In this document: positions 29,596-40,076 of the stretch, piece after piece
Numbering within the stretch: the first letter of the stretch is position 1
Layout of the letters: every line of letters starts with the position of its first letter
NCBI RefSeq assembly: GCF_000600975.2
Contig: NZ_KK088650.1
Location: forward strand, 496,001 to 560,000
DNA: 64,000 bases
From: Limimaricola hongkongensis DSM 17492
GTDB taxonomy: Bacteria > Pseudomonadota > Alphaproteobacteria > Rhodobacterales > Rhodobacteraceae
Reading direction: 5' to 3'
Notes under the pieces: model-generated
What the model was told of the DNA's origin: nothing
Database searches by the model: none
The model's input: the letters and a program-made list of their open reading frames with translations, nothing else
Translations under genes and position numbers: made by a program

Positions 29596-30432
29596 ATGAG
29601 CCTGCCGGTCTTTCTCGCGGTGATGCTCGCGGCGCTGCTGCATGCGAGCTGGAACGCCATGATCAAGCTCGGCGCCTCCAAGGTGGCGGGCATGGTGATC
29701 CTGGCGCTGGTGCAGGGCGTCATGGGGCTCGCCGTGGCGCTGACGCGGCCCTTCCCGGAAGCCGAGGTCTGGCCCTGGGTTGCCGCCTCCGCCATCTGCC
29801 ACGCGGTCTACAACACCTTTCTCGCCTTCGCCTACGAGCATGGCGACCTGAGCCGGGTCTACCCGATCGCGCGGGGTGCCGCGCCGATGGCTGTGCTGGT
29901 GGCGAGCGCGCTGTTTTTGTCGGACGCGATCGAGCCGATGTCGGTGGCGGGCGTGCTGGTGCTGGGCCTCGGCATCCTCGGGATGGCGCGCGGCGCGCTG
30001 GGCTCGGGCGAGAGCCGGCGGCTCATACCTTACGCGCTGGGTGCGGCGGCGGGGACGGCTGGCTACACGCTGGTCGATGGCTTGGGCGCGCGGGTCTCGG
30101 GCGATCCGATCGCCTATGTCGGCTGGCTCTTCGTGGCGCAGGCGCTGCTGTTTCCGCCCATGGCCTTCGCGATGCGCGGGCGCGGGCTGTTGCGCGTCTC
30201 CGCCCGCGTCTGGGGGCAGGGGGCGCTGGCGGCGGTCGCGTCCTACGGGGCCTATGCCATCGCGGTCTGGGCGATGACGCTGGCGCCGATCGCGCTGGTC
30301 AGCGCGCTGCGCGAGACCTCGATCCTGTTCGCGGTGCTGATCGGCTGGGCCGCCTTCGGCGACCGGATGGACCGCACCAAGGCGGTCTCGGCGGCGCTGA
30401 TCGTGTCGGGCGTGGTGCTGACGCGGCTCTAG
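29596..30432 (+). CDS. EamA/DMT family transporter
   Basis: A 278-residue inner-membrane protein with ten hydrophobic segments in two EamA repeats (first ending about 130, second from about 145). ALLHASWNAMIKLG at the start and LRETSILFAVLIGWAAFGDR near the end are typical drug/metabolite exporter elements. Substrate cannot be told. Its TAG stop interlocks with the pcs stop on the other strand. Confidence 0.85.
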   Translation: MSLPVFLAVMLAALLHASWNAMIKLGASKVAGMVILALVQGVMGLAVALTRPFPEAEVWPWVAASAICHAVYNTFLAFAYEHGDLSRVYPIARGAAPMAVLVASALFLSDAIEPMSVAGVLVLGLGILGMARGALGSGESRRLIPYALGAAAGTAGYTLVDGLGARVSGDPIAYVGWLFVAQALLFPPMAFAMRGRGLLRVSARVWGQGALAAVASYGAYAIAVWAMTLAPIALVSALRETSILFAVLIGWAAFGDRMDRTKAVSAALIVSGVVLTRL

Positions 30433-31124
30433 CCGTCCTTCCCATGAACCAGCTGCTGCGCCGCACCCGCGCAGATCAGGTAGGCCGAGGTCACCACGAG
30501 ACCCCAATGCGCCCAGCTCGCCGGATCGAAATCGACCCACGCCGCCCAGCCCGCGAAGAAGGTCCAGGCCAGCGCCATCGGCAGCGACACCGCGCGCCAG
30601 CGCTTGGTGCGCACCGGGTGGATGAACTTGATCGGCAGGAACATCGCCACCGAAAGCACCACGACCAGCGCGAGGATGATCCAGAAATTGGGCGACAGCG
30701 CGAACAGCACCAGCACCAGCATGTTCCAGCAGCCGGGAAAGCCCTGGAACGAGTTGTCCTTGGTTTTCATCCGGCTGTCGGCGAAGTAGAGCGCGCTCGC
30801 GAAGGTGATGACGATGATCGCGACCCAGCCGGTCCAGCCCGGCAGCAGGTCCGATTCGAACAGCGCGAAGGCCGGGACGAAGACATAGGTGAGATAGTCG
30901 ATGATCAGGTCGAGCAGCACCCCGTCGAAGATCGGCGCGTTGCGCTTCACGTCGTATTTGCGCGCCAGCGGCCCGTCGACACCATCCACGGCAAAGGCCA
31001 CGACCAGCCAGAAGAACATCATGCTCCAGTCGTCCTGCACGGCCTCCAGCATGGCGAGCATGGCAAAGACCGCACCGGTGGCGGTGAAGAGGTGGACCCC
31101 GAGGGCCTTGTTCGCATCCGTCAT
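30429..31124 (-). CDS. pcs: Phosphatidylcholine synthase
   Basis: Inner-membrane CDP-alcohol phosphotransferase that condenses CDP-diacylglycerol with choline to phosphatidylcholine. 231 residues, about eight spans. The motif DGPLAR followed by 12 residues, then GVLLDLIID, is the DGx2ARx12Gx3Dx3D version specific to Pcs rather than the x8 version of other family members. Start at 31124 is set by AGGAGA; an ATG at 31136 is possible. Presence of Pcs indicates phosphatidylcholine-containing membranes. Confidence 0.92.
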   Translation of the reverse strand: MTDANKALGVHLFTATGAVFAMLAMLEAVQDDWSMMFFWLVVAFAVDGVDGPLARKYDVKRNAPIFDGVLLDLIIDYLTYVFVPAFALFESDLLPGWTGWVAIIVITFASALYFADSRMKTKDNSFQGFPGCWNMLVLVLFALSPNFWIILALVVVLSVAMFLPIKFIHPVRTKRWRAVSLPMALAWTFFAGWAAWVDFDPASWAHWGLVVTSAYLICAGAAQQLVHGKDG

Positions 31125-31189
31125 GGATCTCCTCATGGCCGAAAGCCGGGCCGGGTGCAACGCGCCTGACGCGCATCGGATAGCGGGTG

Positions 31190-32104
31190 TCAGGCGCGGG
31201 GATGGGCCTTGTCGTAGATTTCCATCAGCCGCGCCGCGTCGACCGCGGTGTAGGTCTGGGTGGTCGAGAGAGAGGCGTGGCCCAGAAGCTCCTGGATCGC
31301 GCGCAGATCGCCGCCCGCGCTCAGAAGATGCGTGGCAAAGCTGTGGCGCATGGCGTGCGGCGTCGCGGTGGGCGGCAGGCCGAGCTGCATCCGCGCCGCC
31401 TCCATCGCCTTCTGGATCGGCCGCGGGCTCAGGGCGCCGCCGCGCACGCCGCGAAACAAAGGCAGCGCGGCATCCATCGGGTGCGGGCAGAGCTTCACAT
31501 AGGCCGAGACCGCCTGCCGGGCCGCGGGCAGCACCGGCACCAGCCGTTCCTTGCCGCCCTTGCCGGTGATGCGCAGCGTGTCGGGCAGCGGCGCTTCGGC
31601 CCCGGTCAGCGACAGCGCCTCGGAGATGCGCAGCCCGCAGCCCCATAGCAGCGTCACCACCGCCACGTCGCGCGCCGCGACCCATGGTTCGGTCGATTGC
31701 AGTTCGACCGCCTCAAGCACCCGGTGCGCCGCCTCCTCGTCGAGCGGGCGCGGCAGCCGCGCCTTCATGCGCGGCGCGCGGGTCGACAGCACGGCGGTGG
31801 GTTCGAATCCCTCGCGCGCCGACAGCCAGCGGTAGAAGCTCTTCACCGCCGACAGCGCCCGGGCCAGGCTGCGCGCCGACAGGCCGCGGCCGCGCTCATG
31901 CGCCATCCACGATCGCATGTCCGACACCGTCACCCGCGCGATCGCCGCGAGACCCTGCGCTTCGGTGTGGTGGCGCTGCATGAAGGCGAGAAAGCCCAGC
32001 ACGTCGGCCTGGTAGGCGGTCAGCGTGTTCTGCGCAGCCCCGCCCAGCGCCCGTTCGTGGTCGAGCCAGCGCCCCAGCGCATCGGTGAGCGCGGGCGAGA
32101 TCAC
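31190..32104 (-). CDS. xerC: Tyrosine recombinase XerC
   Basis: Site-specific recombinase that, with XerD, resolves chromosome dimers at dif. 304 residues: SAM-like N-terminal DNA-binding domain (1-95) and catalytic domain with Arg in WGCGLRISEAL, HxxR in PHAMRHSFATH, His in LLGHASLSTTQ and the Tyr nucleophile in TYTAVD. Start is GTG, overlapping the DUF484 stop (GTGA), the usual DUF484-xerC linkage. No dif-like site seen here. Confidence 0.93.
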   Translation of the reverse strand: MISPALTDALGRWLDHERALGGAAQNTLTAYQADVLGFLAFMQRHHTEAQGLAAIARVTVSDMRSWMAHERGRGLSARSLARALSAVKSFYRWLSAREGFEPTAVLSTRAPRMKARLPRPLDEEAAHRVLEAVELQSTEPWVAARDVAVVTLLWGCGLRISEALSLTGAEAPLPDTLRITGKGGKERLVPVLPAARQAVSAYVKLCPHPMDAALPLFRGVRGGALSPRPIQKAMEAARMQLGLPPTATPHAMRHSFATHLLSAGGDLRAIQELLGHASLSTTQTYTAVDAARLMEIYDKAHPRA

Positions 32105-32808
32105 GACAGCCAGCGCCGCATCTGCCGCTCGAACACCCCGGCGAAGAATCCCATGAGATCGGTCGCCTGCGCGGGCGCGAAGCGCTCCGCGTCGGAGGCC
32201 CCCAGGAGCAGCATGCCGGGCAGGCGGCCCGGCCCGAAATCGAGCTTGAGACAGGCCTCCGACAGGATGTCGGGCGCGCGCGCGCCGTAAGGCCCGGCCT
32301 CCTGCGGCTCGACCGCGCGCAAGGACACCTGTCGCAGCGGCACGTTGCGTCCTTGGGTGACGTAATCGACGACGAATCCCGGCTCGGCCACCGACAGCAC
32401 GTCGGACAGCCGCGCGATGGCGGGGTCGTCCTCGGGACTGGCGGTTTCGAGCACCAGCCGCACCACGTCGACGCGCAGCATGTCGGCCACCTCGCCCGAC
32501 AGGTCCTGAAGGAAGGTCTCGAACCGGGTGGCATCCATCATCCGCAGCACGGCGCGGTGGATCTGGTTGGTCCCGGCGAGGTTTTCATAGGCCGCGGCGA
32601 TCACCGAGCGGTGCGTGTCCTCGAGCCGGTCGAGCCGCGATTGCAGCCGCTCCATGGCGAGGCCACGCAAATCGACGACATTCGCGCCCTTGGCCTCGGC
32701 ATCGGCGGCGACGAGGGCGCGCATGATTTCGGGGTCGTCGAGCAGACGGGCGGGATCGGCGAGAATGCGGTCGCGCAGCCCGTCATCGGGCAGGGTGTCG
32801 TCTGTCAT
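32101..32808 (-). CDS. DUF484 family protein
   Basis: A cytoplasmic protein of about 235 residues. DLRGLAMERLQSRLDRLEDTH is the characteristic coiled-coil helix, followed by a GAF-like domain (about 100-230). Function unknown but linked to xerC in many proteobacteria. The start is uncertain: Met codons at 32844, 32832 and 32808 are in frame and none has a strong RBS; I prefer 32808 (MTDDTLPDDGLRD). Confidence 0.85.
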   Translation of the reverse strand: MTDDTLPDDGLRDRILADPARLLDDPEIMRALVAADAEAKGANVVDLRGLAMERLQSRLDRLEDTHRSVIAAAYENLAGTNQIHRAVLRMMDATRFETFLQDLSGEVADMLRVDVVRLVLETASPEDDPAIARLSDVLSVAEPGFVVDYVTQGRNVPLRQVSLRAVEPQEAGPYGARAPDILSEACLKLDFGPGRLPGMLLLGASDAERFAPAQATDLMGFFAGVFERQMRRWLS

Positions 32809-32939
32809 CTGGGCGGGTCCGGGCTGTCGCATCCGGTCGATCATAGCAGCCGCCGGAGGGCGATGCGCCCCGATGTGGCAAGAATGCGGCGGGGCGCGGC
32901 CCGGAAGGCACAGCGCCCCGCCAGAGGTCGGTCAGGCGA

Positions 32940-33593
32940 TCAGAGGATCTTCTGGCCGGTCTTTTCCCAATCCTTCAGGAAGCCTTCGAGGCCCTTGTCG
33001 GTCAGCACGTGGTTGGCCATCGCCTTGATGACCGAGGCCGGCGCGGTGGCGACGTCGGCGCCGATCTTGGCGCATTCGCTCATGTGGTTGGCCGAGCGGA
33101 TCGAGGCGGCGAGGATGTTGGTCTCGAAGCCGTAATTGTCGTAGATCTGCCGGATGTCGGCGATCAGCTCGAGGCCATCGGTGTTGATGTCGTCGAGGCG
33201 GCCGATGAAGGGCGAGATGAAGGTCGCGCCCGCCTTGGCCGCCAGCAGCGCCTGGTTGGCCGAGAAGCACAGCGTGACGTTGACCATGCGGCCTTCGTCG
33301 GTGAGCGTCTTGCAGGCCTTGAGGCCGGCCCAGGTCAGCGGCACCTTGATGGCGATGTTCTCGGCGATCTTGGCCAGCTCGCGGCCTTCGGCGATCATGC
33401 CCTCGGCGTCGAGCGCCACGGTCTCGGCCGAGACGGGGCCGTCGACGATCGAGCAGATCTCCTTGGTCACTTCCTTGATGTCGCGACCCGACTTCATGAT
33501 CAGAGACGGGTTGGTGGTGACGCCATCGATCATGCCCAGATCGTTGAGCTCGCGGATCTGGTCGATCTCGGCGGTGTCGACGAAGAATTTCAT
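32940..33593 (-). CDS. fsa: Fructose-6-phosphate aldolase / small transaldolase (TalC type)
   Basis: TIM-barrel class I aldolase of 217 residues. [20 protein letters not shown] and GVTTNPSLI are the family opening; the Schiff-base Lys is in [16 protein letters not shown] and the fold closes with [20 protein letters not shown]. Annotated either as fructose-6-phosphate aldolase or as transaldolase; sequence alone does not settle which. GGGAGAG precedes the ATG. It diverges from priA; the 282-base gap between them holds an 18-base perfect palindrome at 33647-33664 (CGCCCCCGC/GCGGGGGCG) but no clear promoter. Confidence 0.93.
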   Translation of the reverse strand: MKFFVDTAEIDQIRELNDLGMIDGVTTNPSLIMKSGRDIKEVTKEICSIVDGPVSAETVALDAEGMIAEGRELAKIAENIAIKVPLTWAGLKACKTLTDEGRMVNVTLCFSANQALLAAKAGATFISPFIGRLDDINTDGLELIADIRQIYDNYGFETNILAASIRSANHMSECAKIGADVATAPASVIKAMANHVLTDKGLEGFLKDWEKTGQKIL

Positions 33594-33875
33594 GGGGTCT
33601 CTCCCTGTCAGGTGGCGTGCGCCTTGCACGCCGCTTCGAAATCGGGCGCCCCCGCGCGGGGGCGGTTTCGGCCTTGGTCTAGCAAGTGACGCAGCGGCGT
33701 AACAGCGCTTTCCACATGGCGGGTCCGCGATCCCCGGCCCGCGCATCACCGCGGGCCCATGATGCCCGGCCTCGCGCGCCCGCGCCGCGAGGGGGCGCTC
33801 TCTTGAAGCGGGCGGGCGCGCGGCGCATGTTGGCGGCTCTGTCGCGCCCAAGGCCCCGAGGAGACCGCCCCGCCC

Positions 33876-36068
33876 ATGACATCGCCCCGATTCGAGGAAG
33901 GCGCGTTGATCGGCGTGCTGACGACCCAGCCGCTGGACCGGGTGCTCGATTACCGCGCGCCCAAGGGCGGCTGCGCGCCGGGCGACCATGTCGAGGTGCC
34001 GTTCGGCCCGCGCAAGGTCACCGGCGTGGTCTGGGGGCCGGGGGCGGGGGATTACGACCCCGCCAAGGTCCGCGCCGCGATCCGCGTGCTCGACATCCCC
34101 GCGATGCGCCCGGCCATGCGCGAGTTCCTCGGCCGGGTGGCGGATTACACGCTGACGCCGATGCCCGCGATGCTGCGGCTGGCCACCCGCGCGCCCGGGC
34201 TCACCGATCCGCCGGGCATGCGCAAGATCTATCGGCGCGGCCATGGCCAGCCGGGGCGGATGACGCCCGCCCGGGCCCGCGTGCTTGACCTGCTCGAAGA
34301 ACATGACGGGCTGGCCTTCATGCTGGGCGAACTGGCCGAGCTGGCGGGGGTCGGCTCGTCGGTGGTCAAGGGGCTCGTGGCCTCCGGCGCCGTGGCCGAG
34401 GAGGAGGCGCCGCGCGACGTGCCCTATCCGCCGCTCGACCCGGCCATGCCGGGTAAGGCGCTGACCGGCGATCAGGCGGCGGCGGCGGCGCGGCTGCGCG
34501 AGGGAATCGAGGCCGGGCGCTACGGCACGACGCTGCTGAAGGGGGTGACCGGTTCGGGCAAGACCGAAGTGTACCTGGAGGCGGTCGCCGCCTGTCTGGA
34601 ACAGGGGCGGCAGGCGCTGGTGCTGTTGCCGGAAATCGCGCTGACGGCGGAGTTTCTCACCCGGGTCGAGGCCCGCTTCGGCGCGAAACCCGCCGAATGG
34701 CATTCCGGCGTCACCACCACCGAGCGGCGGCGCTGCTGGAAGATGGTGGCCGAGGGCGGCGCGCAGCTTGTGGTCGGGGCGCGTTCGGCGCTGTTTTTGC
34801 CCTTTGCGGATCTCGGGCTGATCGTCGTCGATGAAGAACACGACACCTCCTACAAGCAGGAGGACGGCGTGCTTTACAACGCGCGTGACATGGCGGTGCT
34901 GCGGGCCTCGCTGGAAAAGGCGCAGGTGGTGCTGGCCTCGGCCACCCCGAGCTTGGAAAGCTGGGTCAACGCGCGCCAGGGCAAATATGCCCGCGTCGAT
35001 CTCGAAAGCCGGTTCGGCCCCGCCGTGATGCCCGAGATGCGCGCGATCGACATGCGCACCGAGGAGGTGCCCTCGGGCGCCTGGATTTCGCCCAGCCTCA
35101 AGGGCGCGGTGCGCGCGCGGCTGGAGCGCGGCGAGCAGTCCTTGCTGTTTCTCAACCGCCGTGGCTATGCGCCGCTGACCATCTGCCGCGCCTGCGGCCA
35201 CCAGATCGGCTGCACGCATTGCGACGCGCGGATGGTCGAGCACAGGTTCCTCAAGCGGCTGATGTGCCACCAATGCGGTGAAACCGCGCCGATGCCCGAG
35301 ACCTGCCCGAACTGCGAGGTGGCGGGCAAGCTCGCCGCCGTCGGGCCGGGGGTGGAGCGGATCACCGAAGAGGCGCAGGCGCTGTTCCCGGACGCCCGCG
35401 TGACGGTGCTGTCGTCGGACCTGTTCGGTTCGGCCCGCGCGCTGAAAGCGCGCATTCTCGAAATCGCCGAAGGGGCCGCCGACATCGTCGTCGGCACGCA
35501 GCTGGTCGCCAAGGGCCACAATTTCCCCAAGCTGACGCTGGTCGGCGTGATCGACAGCGATCTCGGGCTTCAGGGCTCGGATTTGCGCGCCGCCGAGCGG
35601 ACGTTTCAATTGATGCGGCAGGTGGCGGGCCGGGCGGGCCGGGCCGAGGCGTCGGGCACGGCGCTGTTGCAGACCTTCCAGCCCGAGCATCCGGTGATCG
35701 GCGCGATCCTGTCGGGCGACGAGGAAGGCTTCTGGTCCGCCGAGGCCGCGGCGCGCCGCGCGGCGGGTGTGCCGCCCTTCGGCCGCATGGCCGGGATCGT
35801 CATCTCCTCGCCGGACATGCAGGCCGCCTTCGATCTGGGCAACCGGCTGGCGCGGCTCGACGCGCCGCTGCGCCGGATCGGCGCGCAGGTCTTCGGCCCT
35901 GCGCCCGCGCCGATCGCGCGGGTGCGTGGCCGTCACCGGGTGCGGCTTCTGGTCAAGGCCGATAAGGCCGCGCCTTTGCAGGCGGCGCTGGCCGAATGGA
36001 CGGCGCAGCTGCGGTTGCCCGCGAATCTGCGGCTCGCCATCGACATCGATCCGCAGAGCTTTCTCTGA
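33876..36068 (+). CDS. priA: Primosomal replication restart helicase PriA
   Basis: 3'-5' superfamily 2 helicase that reloads the replisome at stalled forks. 730 residues: N-terminal DNA-binding domain (1-100), Walker [10 protein letters not shown] (about 225), Walker B VVDEEHD, zinc-binding cysteines in [13 protein letters not shown] and CHQCGE/CPNC (about 435-490), and RAGRAEASG of helicase motif VI. Start at 33876 follows GAGGAGA. Normal length. Confidence 0.96.
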   Translation: MTSPRFEEGALIGVLTTQPLDRVLDYRAPKGGCAPGDHVEVPFGPRKVTGVVWGPGAGDYDPAKVRAAIRVLDIPAMRPAMREFLGRVADYTLTPMPAMLRLATRAPGLTDPPGMRKIYRRGHGQPGRMTPARARVLDLLEEHDGLAFMLGELAELAGVGSSVVKGLVASGAVAEEEAPRDVPYPPLDPAMPGKALTGDQAAAAARLREGIEAGRYGTTLLKGVTGSGKTEVYLEAVAACLEQGRQALVLLPEIALTAEFLTRVEARFGAKPAEWHSGVTTTERRRCWKMVAEGGAQLVVGARSALFLPFADLGLIVVDEEHDTSYKQEDGVLYNARDMAVLRASLEKAQVVLASATPSLESWVNARQGKYARVDLESRFGPAVMPEMRAIDMRTEEVPSGAWISPSLKGAVRARLERGEQSLLFLNRRGYAPLTICRACGHQIGCTHCDARMVEHRFLKRLMCHQCGETAPMPETCPNCEVAGKLAAVGPGVERITEEAQALFPDARVTVLSSDLFGSARALKARILEIAEGAADIVVGTQLVAKGHNFPKLTLVGVIDSDLGLQGSDLRAAERTFQLMRQVAGRAGRAEASGTALLQTFQPEHPVIGAILSGDEEGFWSAEAAARRAAGVPPFGRMAGIVISSPDMQAAFDLGNRLARLDAPLRRIGAQVFGPAPAPIARVRGRHRVRLLVKADKAAPLQAALAEWTAQLRLPANLRLAIDIDPQSFL

Positions 36069-36180
36069 CGGCTGCGCGGCGCGGCACGAAAACGACCCGC
36101 GCATGTCGGCGCCGGGCCCGACCGGGCGGGGCGATTCGGCCCAGCCTTGGCACAGGGGGATCGCGCAGCGGGAGCGGGCC

Positions 36181-36609
36181 ATGGAGATGATGTGCGAGGC
36201 GACGGGCCGGAGCGGGGCGCCGCTGGCGCGGGGCTTTTCGGTGGATGCGGCGCGCCTGCCGCTCGAAGGCGAGGGTGATCCGGCCTTCGGCACGGTGCGC
36301 TGGCGCACGCTGGTGTCCGCCGACCGGACCCCGTCCGAGGCGCTGACGCTCGGGCTGGCGGAATTCGCGCCCTTCGGCACGCTGTCGCCGCACCGCCATG
36401 CCCTGGCCGAGTTCTATCTCGGCCTTGAGGGCACGGGCATCGTCACCATCGACCAAGAACCGCACCCGATCGGGCCTGGCATCGCCGTGTTCATCCCCGG
36501 CGAGGCCGAGCATGGCGTGGTGGCCGGGCCCGAGGGGCTGCGCTTTGCCTATGGTTTTGCGACCGCGCGCTTTGCCGAGGTGGAGTACAGATTTTCGCCC
36601 GCCGGGTGA
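36181..36609 (+). CDS. Small cupin-domain protein
   Basis: A 142-residue single-domain cupin. Metal ligands are probably the two His and the Glu of [16 protein letters not shown] plus the His 34 residues later in PGEAEHGVV. The ATG at 36181 is preceded by GGGAGCGG. It sits 44 bases before an MFS permease on the same strand. The H-x-H-x3-E...H spacing is shared by many cupins, including DMSP lyases DddW/DddK, so activity cannot be assigned. Confidence 0.75.
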   Translation: MEMMCEATGRSGAPLARGFSVDAARLPLEGEGDPAFGTVRWRTLVSADRTPSEALTLGLAEFAPFGTLSPHRHALAEFYLGLEGTGIVTIDQEPHPIGPGIAVFIPGEAEHGVVAGPEGLRFAYGFATARFAEVEYRFSPAG

Positions 36610-36653
36610 CGCGACGTCTCGCCAAGCGCGGGGCCATGGCCTAATGCTTGCGC

Positions 36654-37892
36654 ATGACACGTAATCCGATGCCGCTTTCCGAGGCGCGCCACCTGCCGCT
36701 CTGGCGCAGGCCGGTGACGCTGCTGTTCTTGATGGCGATGGCCATGCCGGTGGCCTTCGCCACCTGGTCGGCGCTGTTGAACAACTTCGTCATCGAGGCG
36801 GCGGGTTTCGATGGCTCGGACATCGGCTGGCTGCACACGGTGCGCGAGATCCCCGGCTTTCTCGCCATCGGCGTGATCGCGATCCTGCTCTTCGTGCGCG
36901 AACAGGCGCTGGCACTGATCTCGCTCGGCCTGCTGGGCGTGGCGACGGCGCTCACGGCGCAGTTTCCCTCCATGGGCGGCATCCTGACGATCACCATGCT
37001 GTCGTCGATCGGCTTTCACTACTACGAGACGGTGAACCAGTCGCTGCAGCTTCAATGGCTGCCGAAGGACCGCGCGCCGCAGATGCTCGGCTGGCTGGTC
37101 TCGGCCGGGGCGGGGGCGACGCTGGTGGCCTATCTCGCCATCGTGCTGACATGGGAGGCCTTCGATCTCTCCTATCACTTCGTCTACATGCTCTCGGGCG
37201 GGTTCTGCGCCGCCGTCGCGCTGTGGTGCTGGCTGGCCTTTCCGGCGTTTCGCGAACCGCATCCGCAGACCAAGAGCTTCGTGTTGCGCCGCCGCTACTG
37301 GCTCTATTACGCGCTGCAGTTCATGTCCGGGGCGCGGCGGCAGATCTTCGTGGTCTTCGCGGGCTTCATGATGGTCGAGAAATTCGGCTACGACGTGCAT
37401 GAGGTGACGGCGCTGTTCCTGATCACGCTTTTGACCAACATCTTTGCCGCGCCGCTTCTGGGCCGCGCCGTCGCCCGCTGGGGCGAGAGACGGGCGCTGG
37501 CGATCGAGTATCTCGGGCTGATCCTCGTCTTCCTGAGCTATGGCGGGCTTTACTGGTTCGGCTGGGGCGTGGCGGTGGCGGCCGCGCTTTACGTGATCGA
37601 CAACATCTTCTTCGCGCTGGCGCTGGCGCTGAAGACCTATTTCCAGAAGATCGCCGATCCGGGCGACATCGCCCCCACCGCCGCCGTGGCCTTTACCATC
37701 AACCACATCGCCGCCGTGTTTTTGCCCGCGCTGCTGGGCTATCTGTGGCTGGCCGCGCCGGATGCGGTGTTCGTGCTGGCGGCGGGCATGGCGGGGCTGT
37801 CGCTGGTGCTGGCGCTGTTGATTCCGCGCCATCCCGCGCCCGGCCACGAGACCGTGTTCGCAGGGCGCGCGCTTCCGCTCGCCGCGGAGTAG
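36654..37892 (+). CDS. MFS transporter
   Basis: A 412-residue permease with about twelve spans. The N-terminal half has [18 protein letters not shown] and the central loop ends [11 protein letters not shown]; no classical sugar-porter motif is evident. Substrate unknown. Start at ATG 36654; a TTG six bases upstream is possible. Probably cotranscribed with the cupin gene. Confidence 0.82.
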   Translation: MTRNPMPLSEARHLPLWRRPVTLLFLMAMAMPVAFATWSALLNNFVIEAAGFDGSDIGWLHTVREIPGFLAIGVIAILLFVREQALALISLGLLGVATALTAQFPSMGGILTITMLSSIGFHYYETVNQSLQLQWLPKDRAPQMLGWLVSAGAGATLVAYLAIVLTWEAFDLSYHFVYMLSGGFCAAVALWCWLAFPAFREPHPQTKSFVLRRRYWLYYALQFMSGARRQIFVVFAGFMMVEKFGYDVHEVTALFLITLLTNIFAAPLLGRAVARWGERRALAIEYLGLILVFLSYGGLYWFGWGVAVAAALYVIDNIFFALALALKTYFQKIADPGDIAPTAAVAFTINHIAAVFLPALLGYLWLAAPDAVFVLAAGMAGLSLVLALLIPRHPAPGHETVFAGRALPLAAE

Positions 37893-37948
37893 CGTTCGGC
37901 GCCCGGCATGCCTATATGCCGGGAAAACGCCCCGAAAGGAGTCCCGAG

Positions 37949-38599
37949 ATGTTCGGCCTGAGTTCCACCAAGACCGAGATGGTCACCCCCGAGAACGCGC
38001 TGCCGGGCCGCCCGCAGCCGATCCCGACCGCCGACACCCACAACGTGCTGGGCACCCGGCTCGACCCGACCCCGTCCGAAGGGCACGCGGTCGCGATGTT
38101 CGGGCTGGGCTGCTTCTGGGGCGCCGAGCGGATCTTCTGGCAACTACCGGGCGTGCACGCGACCATGGTGGGCTATGCGGGCGGCTACACGCCGAACCCG
38201 ACCTACGAAGAGGTCTGCACCGGGCGCACCGGCCACAACGAGGTGGTGCGCGTGATCTACGACCCCGCGCAGACCAGCTATGACGAGCTGCTGCGCGTGT
38301 TCTGGGAAAACCACGACCCGACCCAGGGGATGCGGCAGGGCAATGATCGCGGCACCCAGTACCGTTCGGGGATCTACACCTTCGACGAAAGCCAGAAACG
38401 CGCCGCCGAGGCCGCGCGCGAAGCGTTCGCGGCGCGGCTGACCGGCGCGGGGTACGGCGCGATCACCACCGAGATCGTCGACGCGCCCGCCTTCTTCATG
38501 GCCGAGGATTACCACCAGCAATATCTCGACAAGAATCCGTCGGGCTATTGCGGCATCGGCGGCACCGGCGTGACCTGCCCGATCGGCGTCGGCGCCTGA
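37949..38599 (+). CDS. msrA: Peptide-methionine (S)-S-oxide reductase
   Basis: Repairs oxidised methionine. 216 residues with the catalytic GCFWGAE at 54-60 (Cys55) and the C-terminal Cys pair in [12 protein letters not shown] that recycles it. The ATG at 37949 has AAAGGAG upstream. The 40-residue extension before the catalytic motif is the common long MsrA form. A hairpin at 38625 follows. Confidence 0.95.
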   Translation: MFGLSSTKTEMVTPENALPGRPQPIPTADTHNVLGTRLDPTPSEGHAVAMFGLGCFWGAERIFWQLPGVHATMVGYAGGYTPNPTYEEVCTGRTGHNEVVRVIYDPAQTSYDELLRVFWENHDPTQGMRQGNDRGTQYRSGIYTFDESQKRAAEAAREAFAARLTGAGYGAITTEIVDAPAFFMAEDYHQQYLDKNPSGYCGIGGTGVTCPIGVGA

Positions 38600-38624
38600 A
38601 CCACCGCCACGGCCACGTCATGAC

Positions 38625-38650
38625 AGGGGGCGGCGATTGACCGCCCCCTT
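38625..38650 (+). terminator. Terminator-like hairpin after msrA
   Basis: AGGGGGCGG / CCGCCCCCT, nine pairs with a seven-base loop, ending in only TT before CGC. Strong stem but a poor U-tract. Confidence 0.55.
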
Positions 38651-38698
38651 CGCTTGCGCCTATGCCGCCTGCGACACCCTTTCCCCGGAGAACCCGAG

Positions 38699-39571
38699 AT
38701 GCCCGTCTTCACCGCCATCACCAAGCTCGACGACCAGCGCCGCGGCGAGGTGCTGTCCGAGGCGCTCGAAGAGCTCGACCCCGTGCCCTACGGCACCGGC
38801 GTGTTCGAGATCGAGGACGGTTCGGGGCTCTACGAGGTGACCGCCTATTTCGAGGAGATGCCCGACGCGGTCGCGCTCGATCTTCTGGCGGCGAGCCATG
38901 GGGCGGGAAGCTTCGTGGTCTCCGAGGTGCCCGACGAGGACTGGGTCGCCAAGGTGCGCCGCGAGCTGGCGCCGGTCGAGGCGGGGCGCTTCTTCGTCTA
39001 TGGCAGCCATGACGCCGACCGCGTGCCCGCCGACCGGATCGGTCTTCTGATCGAGGCGGCGATGGCCTTCGGTACCGGCCATCACGGCACCACGCTGGGC
39101 TGTCTCAAGGCGCTCGACGCGCAGGCCGCGGCGGGCGCGGCCCCGGCGCGGGTGGCCGATATCGGCTGCGGCACCGCGGTGCTGGCGATGGCGGCGGCCA
39201 AGGTCTGGCCCGAGGCGCGGGTGATGGCGTCGGATATCGACGCGGTGGCGGTCGAGGTGGCCGAGGCCAATCTCGCGGCCAACGGCATGGCCGGGCAGGT
39301 GGAATGCCTCGAGGCGGCGGGCTTCGAGCACGAGGCGCTGGAGGCGGCGGCGCCCTTCGATCTCGTCTTCGCCAACATCCTCAAGGGGCCGCTTCTGGCG
39401 CTTGCCCCGGAAATGGCGGCCAAGGTGGCGCCGGGCGGGCGGGTGATCCTGTCGGGCATCCTCATCGAGCAGGCCGACGCGGTCGAGGCGGCCTATATCG
39501 AGCGGGGCTTCGTGCGCGCGGCCCGCGAGAACCACGGCGAATGGACCACGCTCGACCTGCAGCGCGGCTGA
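38699..39571 (+). CDS. prmA: Ribosomal protein L11 methyltransferase
   Basis: Trimethylates ribosomal protein L11 using SAM. 290 residues; N-terminal substrate-recognition domain (1-110), then GTGHHGTTLGCL, the SAM motif VADIGCGTAVLAMAAA and FANILKGPLLALAP (motif IV). Start at 38699 follows CCGGAG. A stem-loop at 39582 follows the stop. Confidence 0.93.
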   Translation: MPVFTAITKLDDQRRGEVLSEALEELDPVPYGTGVFEIEDGSGLYEVTAYFEEMPDAVALDLLAASHGAGSFVVSEVPDEDWVAKVRRELAPVEAGRFFVYGSHDADRVPADRIGLLIEAAMAFGTGHHGTTLGCLKALDAQAAAGAAPARVADIGCGTAVLAMAAAKVWPEARVMASDIDAVAVEVAEANLAANGMAGQVECLEAAGFEHEALEAAAPFDLVFANILKGPLLALAPEMAAKVAPGGRVILSGILIEQADAVEAAYIERGFVRAARENHGEWTTLDLQRG

Positions 39572-39581
39572 GCCGAAGCAT

Positions 39582-39614
39582 GGCGAAGAGGTGGCCGCGC
39601 GCCACCTTTTCGCC
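39582..39614 (+). terminator. Probable terminator after prmA
   Basis: GGCGAAGAGGTGGC pairs with GCCACCTTTTCGCC (14 pairs, one G-U) around a five-base loop, 11 bases after the prmA stop; the T4 run lies inside the 3' arm. Confidence 0.6.
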
Positions 39615-39701
39615 GGAAAGCGGCGCGTCCGCCACAATTTGGTCACGATTCGGCAATAGTGCTGACACCGTAAGGTGGGGGCACCTTGCAGGGCCGTTTC
39701 C

Positions 39702-40055
39702 ATGTCCAACGTGTCATACAGCGTCGACGCTCGTTCGTCGCACCGTTTCACGCCATTCCGTCAGCCGGATTCGCGCGCGGTGCGCGCCGCCCATGATCGC
39801 GATTGCGTGGTGCTCGCGCCGCTGCCGCGCGCGCGGGGCGCGGGGCTGATCCTGACGCTGCTGGCCCTGTTTCCGATCTTCGCGGCGCTGGGCGCCAAGA
39901 GTTTTCTTCTGGCGCGGCTCGACCCGGCGGCGCTGTCCGGGGTGCTTTCGGACGCCGAAGCGTCGGGCGCCATGGGCCGGGCGCTGGCCTGGCTGATGCA
40001 GCCCGATCCGGTCAGCGCGGCGCTGGCGCCGCTGCTGGCGGGGCTGCTCGGCTGA
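39702..40055 (+). CDS. Hypothetical small membrane protein
   Basis: A 117-residue protein starting MSNVSYSVDARSSHRFTPF, with one clear hydrophobic span (about residues 47-66) and a moderately hydrophobic C-terminus. No family recognised. It converges on prs and is preceded by a 130-base gap containing the prmA hairpin. The start is inferred; RBS is weak. Confidence 0.55.
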   Translation: MSNVSYSVDARSSHRFTPFRQPDSRAVRAAHDRDCVVLAPLPRARGAGLILTLLALFPIFAALGAKSFLLARLDPAALSGVLSDAEASGAMGRALAWLMQPDPVSAALAPLLAGLLG

Positions 40056-40076
40056 GCCGCCCCGCCACAGGCGGGT

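Noticed and set aside
33647..33664. Perfect 18-base GC palindrome between fsa and priA as a terminator
   Set aside because: It lies upstream of both divergent genes and has only GGTTT after it, so it does not end any transcript; most likely chance at this GC content.
32940..36380. A leftward frame of 1146 codons spanning priA and fsa
   Set aside because: Only its last 217 codons (fsa) are real; the rest is antisense to priA and the cupin gene.
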